Assembly: GCA_034190875.2 (NCBI GenBank)
Contig: CM067344.1
Coordinates: 18,398,612-18,462,611 of the forward strand
DNA from: Urechis unicinctus
Taxonomy: Eukaryota; Annelida; Polychaeta; Xenopneusta; Urechidae
Direction of reading: 5' to 3'
Length of the DNA: 64,000 nucleotides
Below the pieces are notes generated by a model. The model did no database searches, was not told the DNA's origin, and saw only the letters and a program-made list of their open reading frames with translations. Below are positions 1 to 10,700 of the stretch, one piece after another. Positions within the stretch are counted from its first letter, which is position 1, and each line of letters starts with the position of its first letter. Position numbers and translations under genes: made by a program.

Positions 1-83
<83 letters not shown>

Positions 84-110
84 TCCTCTCTCTCTCACAC
101 ACACACACTC
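1..110. repeat. (CT)n microsatellite with short CA tail
   Basis: Nearly pure CT dinucleotide run with occasional TTT interruptions, ending in CA repeats near 97-107. The window starts inside it, so its full length is unknown. Confidence 0.97.
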
Positions 111-1308
111 TTTATGTTCAATCATTTACAAAACCGACACTCGGGTACTCATGCTTCAATTATAAACAATTGGCCGGTCTTTCCATTGCCAAATAGCTCA
201 CAGGCAGCTGAAACTTATAAATTTTTTCTCATAAGCAGTTATCCCCCCGCCCATTCGCAATATTGGATTATTAGTTTGAGATATGTCAAGCAACGAAAAC
301 ATACTTGTGACCGCGGGTTGGTGAATGGCGAGGGATCTGACGGGACAGGGGGATGAACCTGTTATCGATTAGAACACCCCGGTATCAGTCAAGGTAGCTT
401 CGGATAAATTACTTCAGATTCGAATGCTTTGATTCCGAAAATGTTCTAACTCTCTCGTGTCACACTTTAACAAAACTGAACAAGTCATAGAATAAATCGA
501 CTTACCTTTACGATCACTAGGGGTTTGTTAAGAGAACGCTTTATAGACCCAAGTCGCCCGCGGCGATTTCCAGTGAATTTTTCTCAACACCTGGTGAAAA
601 TTCTAGCGTTGTAAAATTCGTTGCTGCCAAGTGTGGACGTGTTGCCAAGCAGTAATGATGGCGAGGATGATGACATCGGATTCTATAATCAGGGATTATC
701 TTCCTTCCAGAGCAGACAGCAGTCATTGACAATGCACTGAGTACGCATTCCCTACCTGCCCCACCTTCACCAGCATGACGACACCCCACCAATTTATTCA
801 CCACGAAGCACTCTTTCGGTCAAGTAGGCGCCTTATACATGTACTCCTGCTTGACTACACAAGCAGGGGATGTACCCAGAACGACTCCACCCAGCCTCGT
901 CGGCCCCATCCACACGACGTGGGCCCGTACGACGTCAAGGCCAACTTCACAGGAATCTCAACATGATAAGGGAACTTGCTGACACAGGTTGTCCCGCTTG
1001 ATAGGCCTTTAGTTAAGTCTTATCCACTTGCCGACTCTGTCTGTTTGATGACCCACTCACTGGGACAAGTACCTGCCTCTTTCTTACCGAGGAGGTCGCT
1101 GGCACCAGACATGTCTCCGTGTGTTCCTCCGCCCTACTCAAGTTGATAAATCCTTGTGGTCTATTCACAGCTACAAATCGCTTGAAGAATCTTAAATGGA
1201 AAGCGCCTCTACCTTACATAGCATGTTTATCCAACGAAGTATGTTAAGTACCGGCAGTTAGTTGACGCATGGAAAGGTGACTGAGTGGCAGAGCGGCCAT
1301 GCTTTTAC
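111..1308. other. no gene recognised
   Basis: Short open frames occur on both strands, but none has a recognisable domain, a matching splice context or codon structure. I see nothing functional here. Confidence 0.5.
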
Positions 1309-1313
1309 CCGCC

Positions 1314-1376
<63 letters not shown>

Positions 1377-1480
1377 GTCGGTCGGTCGGTCGGTCTTTCC
1401 CCCCCCCCACACACACACACTCATGCACACCTGCACCATTAGATTATTTCCCTCTCCTACATTCTCTCTCTCTCTCTTTC
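1309..1480. repeat. poly-C plus (CT)n microsatellite block
   Basis: A C run (about 1310-1324) is followed by (CT)n to about 1372, a GTCG repeat (about 1376-1395), another C run and a short CA tract. The apparent serine/leucine-rich frames across it are repeat translations, not genes. Confidence 0.93.
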
Positions 1481-1935
1481 ACACTATTTCGCACTCTCAT
1501 TCTACTGCCTCACATATTATTCACCTATCATCTCTCTCAATCACACTCATATTTGGCCTCGGCGGCCAGGGCACTTGGCCGGGCCGTCGTCTTTGGACGA
1601 CATGGCCCATGAGCAAAACGCGTTTCACAAAGGAGGTGAATGTGAATCAGCACATGTTAAAATTGAGAGTCGTCCATTGCAATGGGCGCAGTACATCAAA
1701 TGAAGCAGACGCTACTCCATATGGCATGCATATACACCAAAATGAGGCCAGAGGGCCATATTTTAGTTGGCACTCTCCACATGGATTCGCAAGGAAAACC
1801 CTTCGCCTATAAACAGAGAAATTCGATTATATTGTTAGTCTTCATGTCAGACCAAATCGTAGCTAAAAACTTACAGGTGAAAAATACCGTTTGAATTTAC
1901 GGAGAAGCCTTTACAGACTCGGCAAGCTTAAATTG

Positions 1936-2290
1936 TTAAGAGCTGAGGTACAGGGATGCAGTATTTGTAGGCCATGTCCGGTGTTCAATTAATGAGCTAG
2001 CTGTAGAATCTATGGAAATTTCGCGGGTGGTGGTGGGGTGGGATGATGACAAATCTGGGAGCAAATGGTATACCAGGCTCTTCCCGTATCCCGTTGGTAG
2101 ATTATGAACTACTGGTACCTCCCAACATTCTCGTTGCTTATCTTTCAATTCAAAACCCGGCTTGCATCACTTCCACGATTGACAGCCATGTAACGTCCGT
2201 GGAGCTATTTTTTCGGATAAATGCCTAATTTTGGGCCAATAAAGAAGTTTTGCGCAACAAAATGTTTACTAATCTTCCAACCAAACACAA
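1936..2290 (-). pseudogene. RecQ-like helicase N-terminal remnant
   Basis: The minus-strand frame from 2148 contains LPTGYGKSLVYHLLPDL, a Walker A motif (TGYGKS) in the sequence context typical of the first helicase motif of RecQ-family DNA helicases. The frame stops soon after it and no further helicase motifs are visible, so this is a decayed fragment. The DNA resembles a plus-strand copy at about 62520-62760, including the segment upstream of the motif, so both belong to a dispersed repeat. Helicase identity rests on one motif. The function of the intact parent element is unknown. Confidence 0.5.
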
Positions 2291-2426
2291 CCGGAAGTAA
2301 GTTTTGAATATGGAAGAGCTGATACTTTGTATTAATAATTTTCGCGTATTGGCCCGAAATTGATCCAAAGCGATTTACATGGGTTAGAGGCGATGCGTGA
2401 GGAGATCCGTTGGTAGGTACATTGAT

Positions 2427-2937
2427 ACGTGAGTCATGGCCGATCTCTACCCAACTCTCACGCCCACGTCATGGCCGATCTCTACCCACTCTCACGCCCA
2501 CGTCATGGCCGATCTCTACCCACTCTCACGCCCGAGTCATGACCGATCTCTACGCACTCTCACGCCCACATAATGGCCGATCTCTACCCACTCTCACGCC
2601 CACGTCATGACCGATCTCTACCCACTCTCACGCCCACATAATGGCCGATCTCTACCCACTCTCATGCCCACGTCATGGCCGATCTCTACGCACTCTCACT
2701 CCCACGTCATGACCGATCTCTACTCACTCTCACGCCCATGTCATGACCGATCTCTACCCACTCTCACACCCACGCCATGACCGATCTCTACCCACTCTAA
2801 CGCCCACGTCATGACCGATCTCTACCCACTCTCACGCCCAAGTCATGGCCGATCTCTACCCACTCTCACGCCCACGTCATGACCGATCTCTACCCACTCT
2901 CACGCCCATGTCATGACCGATCTCTACTCACTCATGG
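2427..2937. repeat. 34-bp minisatellite
   Basis: About fifteen imperfect tandem copies of a 34-bp unit built around CATGACCGATCTCTACCCAC followed by TCTCACGCC-type sequence. Copies differ mainly at GG/GA after CAT and at CCC/CGC. It lies in otherwise empty DNA. Confidence 0.95.
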
Positions 2938-2949
2938 CCGTTTCGCCGG

Positions 2950-4050
2950 AAATATTTGGTAATTCTCCTTTATGTCTAGGTATAATGGCTTTGTATGATT
3001 TCTGCAATGAGTTAGTATTCATCATCAGCGACCAGCTCTCTCCTAACCGGCCACTGAAGCAGACCAACTCATAACACGCCTACCTCGGCAACAGGCTTCA
3101 TTCAGACCGATCTCACAGACACACAATGACACAGAGTTAGATATATCTTCCGAATATACATAGCTATAAAGTTGGCATTTGATCACAATGTGAAAGGCAA
3201 ATATTTGTGGGCTGTACGTAGATACGGAGTGATACATCTTACTCGCACGGGAGCAGAAGCAGGTGTCGAATGCTGCAAATTATGTTTATTCATTTTATGC
3301 AGATGTCATGCTAGGCATTTGGTAAATATTGATGGTAAACGTGCTGTCGGATTGGTGAGTCACACATGATTCGATTATAGAGATTTGATGATTGATTGTG
3401 CACGAGCGGCCAAGTACTTATAGACGTAAAATCTATTGATATAAGCTTGAGTGATGGTGATCAATGATACATTTGGAAGCACTTCGCATTTGCTGCAGCG
3501 TGTCGCTTAGGCTGCGTACAAGCATCAGCTTTCGTTCCAATAAGATTCCCCAGCCTCGCCCAGACTGATAAGTACCTGGAAATGGTCGAGATATCAAAGA
3601 GGGCGTGTTCGGCAAAGTTTCTCTATTACGGGATTCCCTAATTCCCTTTGTTAACCCACCTAAGTCCTGCCATGACTCGGCCCCAATACCATCGTCCCCC
3701 CCCCACCCACCCTCGCCTCAATCCCCACCGAGATGCCGCCCTAATCCCCGTTCTGATTCTACCCCAATCCAACTTGACTCGACCCTGATCCTCATACTAA
3801 CGGCACCCCAATGCTTCCCCCAAACACTCTCTTAGCCAAGTCGAAACCGAAATGAAATGGTTTTCCACTACGTTTATAGCAATAGTGTGTTTACTACATG
3901 CATTAGATTTTAATATTGGACTTGAGGGCCGATTTGACCCTGAATACGACCAACTTGCAAACTAGAAAGCGCATTAGCAGATGACGAGTGACAAGTATTA
4001 CATGTTGACTAATTTTAACCTACTAGGTACTAACATGGAGAATATAGACA
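2950..4050. other. no gene recognised
   Basis: No frame with a recognisable domain. The pyrimidine-rich stretch near 3690-3800 gives a proline/serine-rich translation that looks like composition only. Confidence 0.5.
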
Positions 4051-4084
4051 GTCAGACAGACAGATAGATAGACAGACAGACAGA
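4050..4084. repeat. GACA/GATA tetranucleotide microsatellite
   Basis: About eight copies of GACA with GATA interruptions. Confidence 0.9.
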
Positions 4085-4850
4085 AATACAAATTTTCTCA
4101 AATACACATTAACCCCACTCTACCCAACCCAACCCGAAAGCTCTTTAACTGGAGCTCGGAGGTTTTGAGCTATACACTTACATTATGATGTGTTTATGAC
4201 GTGAAGAACGACATAATGTCCGTCAGTTTGCCACCAGAACAATTATTTTCAAGTGTTAGCCCTTTAGAGTTAGAGTTAAAAACTACAAACTTTTTCGTTA
4301 TAACATTTTGGATTTTAAGCAACCCGGCTGGTGAGCAATTTTTTTTCAGAACAGTTTGGAATGGTACGTAGGTTAATGTATCTAGATAACAACATGTATC
4401 TTCTGACAGAGAATAAAACTCGCCTTACGCACCAATAGCGTACTTCCTGGTGATATCGATCATTAGTGATTGCCAAGTAACTATCTGTTTTGAAGAAACC
4501 GTGCTGTGAAGACCACCATTTTGGAAAACATTAAGTCACGTTGATTTGGATTGCTCTCCGTTCGTTATGTGTCCATGGATTTGGTTGAGCTGCGAGGTCT
4601 CCTCTGTGCGTCGTCTTGCATGAACTGCATCGCAGGCCACAAATTGCAGTTTATAGACGATGAGAGTTCGAATTTAAACTAGATAACATCAGCGGGACGA
4701 CGGAATTCTTTTTCATCACCACCGTATTGTGACAAAAGACTTAGAACAATTCTGTCAGCGAAGTCCAGCTTGTAGTTTAATTAACAGTTAATTCGTTAGA
4801 AAAATGGCGGCAAAAATGTTTCCTTGAAGGTCTCGCGTGAATATTTCGAT
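4085..4850. other. no gene recognised
   Basis: AT-rich sequence without a long open frame or visible repeat structure. Confidence 0.5.
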
Positions 4851-4950
4851 GTGGTAATGCCTTTGTTACAGTGGTAATGCCTTTGTTACAGTGGTAATGC
4901 CTTTGTTACAGTGGTAGTGCCTTTGTTACAGTGGTAATGCCTTTGTTACA
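4851..4950. repeat. 20-bp tandem repeat, five copies
   Basis: Five head-to-tail copies of GTGGTAATGCCTTTGTTACA. Only the fourth copy differs, by one base (GTAGTG). The low divergence suggests recent expansion. Confidence 0.97.
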
Positions 4951-5838
4951 TCAATTGCGTTCACAATGACAGGTAATTGATTGGGCTGGTTTCGAGGCCA
5001 TATTTATCTCATTTTCATCACTTGTGTCTGTTTCTACTCACCTGTATTAGGAGTACACAATGTTAATGGTCAGTAATCATACCGAGAGAAGTTTTCATCC
5101 GATGAGCGACATGTCTAGGAAATGCAAACATTGCCTTGAATTGACATGGTGGAATTATTTGTTGTCTATATTGGACGATGGTTTGGTGGCTTTAATATTG
5201 GTGTTGATGGATGTATATGTTGGTTGACGCTCTTACTGATTCTATTAGCAGCCAAGAAGAGTTGAGGTAATGATGATGTGGCTTCTCTGTTCGACCATAG
5301 CTTCTTATAGGCTGAATGAAACTTGAAGGAGAGTATGACGCTGGTGAATGCAATTTAGTTGAATATTCGTGTAAGAATGATACTGAAATAGTTTAAGATG
5401 CGTGGCTGTGGCTTAGCTTGATTTGTGTTAAATGAAACCACCGGAATATCAGGACTGGTACATTCAGTCTATTTTGTGGACCAATGACTATTGCTGGGCA
5501 GGTGTGCTGACGGCAGCTAACGTCAGGTTGAAACAATTCAATTAAGCTTGACAACGACTCTTGTGAAGAAAACATGGGCTACTGCCTCTGTAGTAATTAA
5601 GTAGGCGTCATTATAAAGCCTCGTACTTAATATTCAAGAGACTCAGTTACGACATGTTTTCTTCCTGCGGGCGAGACGCGCGATGGACTTCCATACAGCA
5701 GGTCACCCTTAGCGGGCGGTCATTGGGATTAACACGGATGCAGAAAAGGGGTACCTTGTACCTGCCCTCTGCGACTCACCTGTAATATGTATGCAGCTAT
5801 TGATTCTATCGAAGATTAGCTATATATAACAAACCCAC
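4951..5838. other. no gene recognised
   Basis: Possibly intron of the minus-strand gene whose exon lies at 5839-6186, since later exons would fall in this direction. I could not identify a second exon by eye. Confidence 0.4.
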
Positions 5839-6186
5839 CTGGAATGAGGTGAGGTAGGCCAGCGTATCCGGATGGAAGCCTGTGACCGCGATCATGATGA
5901 GGCTCGGTCTACGTACGTACACCTCCCTCTGCCTCCGTCGCCCTCCAAGTCCTATATACTCCCTCTCCTCAAACTCCACCCGGTAAGTGTCCTCAAGTCT
6001 AGCCAGCAGAATCTGCTCGCGTTCGTCGACCTCCATGTCGAGGAGGGTTGATTTGACGATGGGCAGATCACCACCTTTGACAGCTAGTACAAGACGTTCC
6101 AGTTTTTCCTCCAATAACCCGTCCCTATCATCCTCATCCCGGCCTCCGATACCATTTTGTAATCCATGTCGATCCATGCTTGGCAT
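5839..6186 (-). CDS. exon of ankyrin-repeat protein, possibly FEM1-like
   Basis: A 116-codon minus-strand frame starts at ATG 6186 (a second ATG is at 6177) and ends in a consensus donor, CCAG|GTGGGT, at 5839/5838 in phase 0. The peptide has an acidic start, then LERLVLAVKGGDLPIVKSTL, an insert rich in E and R, then RRPSLIMIAVTGFHPDTLAYL. The spacing and the PSLIMIAVTG..PDTLAYL core resemble the first ankyrin helices of FEM1-type substrate receptors of cullin-2 ubiquitin ligases (ATPLxMAARxGHxDxVxxLL). The ankyrin consensus is weak and the insert long, so FEM1 is only a suggestion. Later exons would lie below 5839 and were not found. It is on the same strand as the SLC7 gene, about 1.6 kb beyond its stop. 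Confidence 0.4.
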
Positions 6187-7788
6187 AGGCAAGAGTAACA
6201 GCAAATGATCAACGGCTAGGGGAATATGCCGTCATCGGTAAGATCACGATGAGACAATAGGTGAGTAAATCCAGCAGGTTCTCCCAGTGACGTCAATCCA
6301 TTCAATTACCTACATATATCCACAAACTGGTACTTAATCGCCCGGTTACTGATGTTGTCTCCGACGATGATGTCACTGCGGTAATGCTGCAGTGCCGGTA
6401 TTATCAACTGCGCAGGTGATCTCAGCAGAACAACGCGCACCTGATTGAACTTCACCTCATGAACTTTCACCCTTACAGGTAACTTATCACATACTGACTT
6501 TGCATGTGACCGCACTCATCAGAATGGACGACGACCGGACGGCTTCTCCCCACTGGACTTGATTGAAGACCTTGCTGATAAGGACGCTCACCCAAGTTGC
6601 CAGCGCATTGTACGCCGTGTGTACTACGCAATGTGTGCGATACTTACATCACAAATGTCAAAGTTCGAAAGGTTATGAATACTGTAATATAGTTCATGTG
6701 AGCTAAATGTATAAGATCGGTGTGTTTTAGACGCCGATGTGACAATTGAACTCTAGTACTATTGTCGAGTGGAACATAATTCTCACTTCTTCTACTTTAG
6801 AATGGTATTTATGGACCGAACGCACGAATGTTGTGGTAGAGTAAACAATACAGACTGCTGAGATGATATTTGAAATTTCGAGCAAAATCGCACACCAAAC
6901 ATTAGTAAATTTGCTTTATTCATTCCGTAAAGAAGCACTTCACAATATGTATACAGCGCAGGAATGAAGTGAGCCATTGCTCCTATTGAAATAACCATGT
7001 GTGATGACGATCAAGTATGGATTAAAATGTTGTCAGCTACCACCTATCGTATATGAAAAACATGGTGTGGAATATGTCACAAACAATGAAAATTAGTACG
7101 TCAAATTTAACTCGCATTTATCACGCAACATAGATGTTGATTGTCGCAAATGAAATACCGGAGACATTAACATACATGACTCGACAACCAATAAGTCTTG
7201 CTCCGCGTAAATACAAAGCAGATTATGGCTCAAGCGACAAGACATTATCAGCATGATCGAGCGCTGTGACGGCGCACAAACAAGCCGCTTTGTGCGGTCA
7301 TAACGTCATACATTTATAACGGACACGACACTGCATCTGCGACAATCAACTGAAGCTGGTCTGAAAACATGTTGTGATCTCGAGGTAATAATGCATAGCT
7401 AAGAACAAAATAATGGACATCTCGATGATAAAAATACGCAATGATTCTTATACTAGATAATTGATAAAAACACAGGAATGTCGGCAGTCATACGGCTCGA
7501 GTGAACACGCGTGGTTGTCGGTGCCATCAGTGAGCAGGTTGCCAGCTGTCCTAAGGTACGACGAGTAATGCCTTCTGCAATGCCTGTGTCATGATCTCTG
7601 TAACATGGCAGCGGCACTAGCTAGATTAATACACTCAGAAGGTATATCCTGGGAAGATGATATTGTAAGGTTTAAAGCGAAATATGTCACGATATATTTA
7701 GTGACGTGGATGCATATCACATACACCGCTTGGGCTGAAACTAATCAGAAACGATGTGTCAGATATCACAATTCTACTCGAGCAAATC
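6187..7788. other. intergenic, no gene recognised
   Basis: Lies between the SLC7 stop and the ankyrin-like exon. A minus-strand 69-codon frame at 6306-6515 has no recognisable domain. A possible small alternative last exon of the SLC7 gene near 7600-7670 (acceptor TTCCCAG) could not be confirmed. Confidence 0.4.
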
Positions 7789-10700
7789 TTACAATATCGA
7801 CTGCTCACCCGTGAATCTTTTCACAATAGGCCGATTGGATCCCAGCCTGCCGACCAGCCAGAGCGGGTAACCCATGAGGAAGAACAAGCAGCCGCTAATG
7901 TTCTCAACAGGCTTGGTGTAGATTGACAACGTAATGATAACCAAGAGCAGGACAAAGCTCGTGGCCACTATGATGCCTGGTACCTGGAAAAGTAATGGTA
8001 ATATTTGGGTTTTACGGCACTTTCAACAACGAGGTGATATCGCGACGGTGATGGATGAGGATGATTGTGATGCTTTAACAGCTCCCCATAAAGATGCATT
8101 TCATCCAAAATCATCCCAATTCTGTTTAAAAAAAATTTCATCGACCGATTCCTTACCACGTTTAGTACTGATACAAAAAAACTCGCGTCAAATCGGTGAC
8201 CCCAGCTGTGTTTACGGCCTTTGTAAGGTTCGATTTCTTATTATTAACGGGACGTGAATTTTAACCCATATATGGCATATGGAAGACGCTACAATACATC
8301 CGAAGCTGAAAACGGGCGGAGTTTGAGCGATAATAAGAGAAGATGGTGCGGTTGCGCATGCGTACTTACTTGTCAAAATCGCTATTCATTTGAATATTTT
8401 TATGAATAAAGTTCGTAGGCGTAGTTTATCGATTAATCCTCAATGATTCGGTTTTCCCAATAGTTGGAACGGATTCATTTTAGCATCTACACAAAAATGG
8501 AAGCAAATAAGAAATTTCACTAAATCGCCGAAAAATGCATCTTTAAATGCCAGCGCCCTTTTGGCACAAATCCGTTGCCCAGACCGGGCTGCGAAACCGC
8601 CACTGGGACGGAGGTCCAGCATGGTACTATAGAGCTACTGGGTCGGGTGCATCCCTTTTCAGAAATGGGACCGCCATTGAACGTGATCATCCGAGTCACG
8701 GGGAACCAGTCAGGTTTTCACACATTGGTATCGAACCCACATACTGTGGGTATGGGGGCCACGGCTGTTTCATGATAAAATGCCACTTGGAATGGAAGCA
8801 TTGTGAAGAAAGCAGGTATACGCCATGTCGGCTGAAATGAAATGAATTCCGTCATCATCGACCACGTTCAATAATTTATGGCTGTATTGCTGTGCAGATT
8901 GTGTAATGAAACAACAATCTACGACCCACGACCCACTTCTCATCCCCTACTCCACGAATAAGCGTCCCCAATCCTGCATCCAACAGGCGCTTGGGCTAGA
9001 CCATTGCCACTAGGCTCGCAAGCAACTTTATCATATAAAAATATTCTATATCAAACCACTGCATGCGAGCTTGATGGTGGGGTCATAATGGTCTAGCTCA
9101 AGCACCTGTGCAGCTTCCCACGCTAAGATCCAACACTAGCGCTTGCCTGTACCCCGTGGCGCTGCTATCTTATCGACGAATCAATTGCAGTATCCTCCCG
9201 TAACAGACCGTCAGCTTTCATATCTACAGCGTTTATATCCGGTATTAAAATGACGTCTTGATACAAGGTTGACTGGCGGCGCCTGACATAAGACGTCATC
9301 ACGCGTTGTACGAATGCACTCATGTTATCTTCTCTCACGTAATCAAAGATAACTCTGAGCGGCCTGTATGGCGTTGAGATAGCTTTACCGATAATGCTCG
9401 GGGCAGATGCGGATGCGTTCGCTTGAGATGCATGAGGGCGAGGAGCGCCAATGCTTGTTTGATCTGTACTACAACACCAAGGATCTGGATCAAGTCTTGT
9501 ACATCAAAGAATATGGCGGCTGTGAGAGTCACCGAGAGCACAAACTGCAACAGTACAACAGACCACCCCAGTCATAACTATCACTGTGTATGCCATGAAG
9601 GTTTATGTCAGAGACGTAGGTATCATCTTACCACAAGCAGCACCCCTGCTATGGGTGTAGAGTACCAGATGCTGAGGTAGGAGAAGACAACAGGTAGCTG
9701 ACCATCTTTGCCCCCTGCGTAAAGGTACCTATCACGTCATCACTCAACAGGTTCGTAAGGTGAGCAAGAACGTGAGTGGAGTGATTACCTTAGAGCTATG
9801 TCGTAAATACGCACAGAGTGAAAGTTTGTTTACTAGTTTGAGAAGACAGACCTGGGGAACATGAGGTAGTAGACATTCATGGAGCCAGCAGCTGCTGTAG
9901 CCACGGCAAGCGGAATGATCCAGCGGATCCCAGGCAACGCTCGCTCAGCGAAACTCTACTCATCAACAAACACATCCTGTTATCAATGTACTTGATCTGG
10001 TCAGGCACCTTATCGCATCCTTACCTATCTAACAGGGGATTCCGCACGTTATCTGCTCTGTATTTGTTATTGTTACAATGAAGGCGACATGTTGGGATGC
10101 AAGTTTTGTGGGTATATACTGACGAGAGCGACGGCGTCAGAAGCGACGAACTCTATTGGGGTGAGAACGACGAAGTATGCTAGGTTGGTGAGGAGATAGA
10201 CGACTGTGACGAAGGTGATGGAGAGGCAGAGGGAGAGCGGCAGGTCTCTGTGATACACACACAGACAGTGAAAACATCAAGGGACCGCTTCATAAACACA
10301 ATAAATACAAATAACACTGTCAATGGCATTACCGACAATCTAGTCGGCACAAATAACACTGTCAATGGCATTACCGACAATCTAGTCGGCACAAATAACA
10401 CTGTCAATGGCATTACCGACAATCTAGTCGGCACAAATAACACTGTCAATGGCATTACCGACAATCTAGTCGGCACAAATAACACTGTCAATAGCATTAC
10501 CGACAATCTAGTCGGCACAAATAACACTGTCGATTACATTACCGACAATCTAGTCGGCTCAAATAACACTGTCAATGACATAACCGACAATCTAGTCGGC
10601 ACAAATAACACTGTCAATGGCATCACCGACAATCTAGTCGGCTCAAATAACACTGTCAATGACATTACCGACAATCTAGTCGGCACAAATAACACTGTCA

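Noticed and set aside
2427..2937. CRISPR-like appearance of the 34-bp array
   Set aside because: Head-to-tail repeats without unique spacers in a eukaryotic context; ordinary minisatellite.
7600..7670. Possible eleventh SLC7 exon (acceptor TTCCCAG on the minus strand)
   Set aside because: In the required phase it adds only a few residues before a stop; reading through exon 10 to TAA at 7789 is equally simple.
8705..8790. GTGGGTTCGATACC on the minus strand, like a tRNA/SINE B box
   Set aside because: No A box at proper distance, no cloverleaf and no tail or target duplication.
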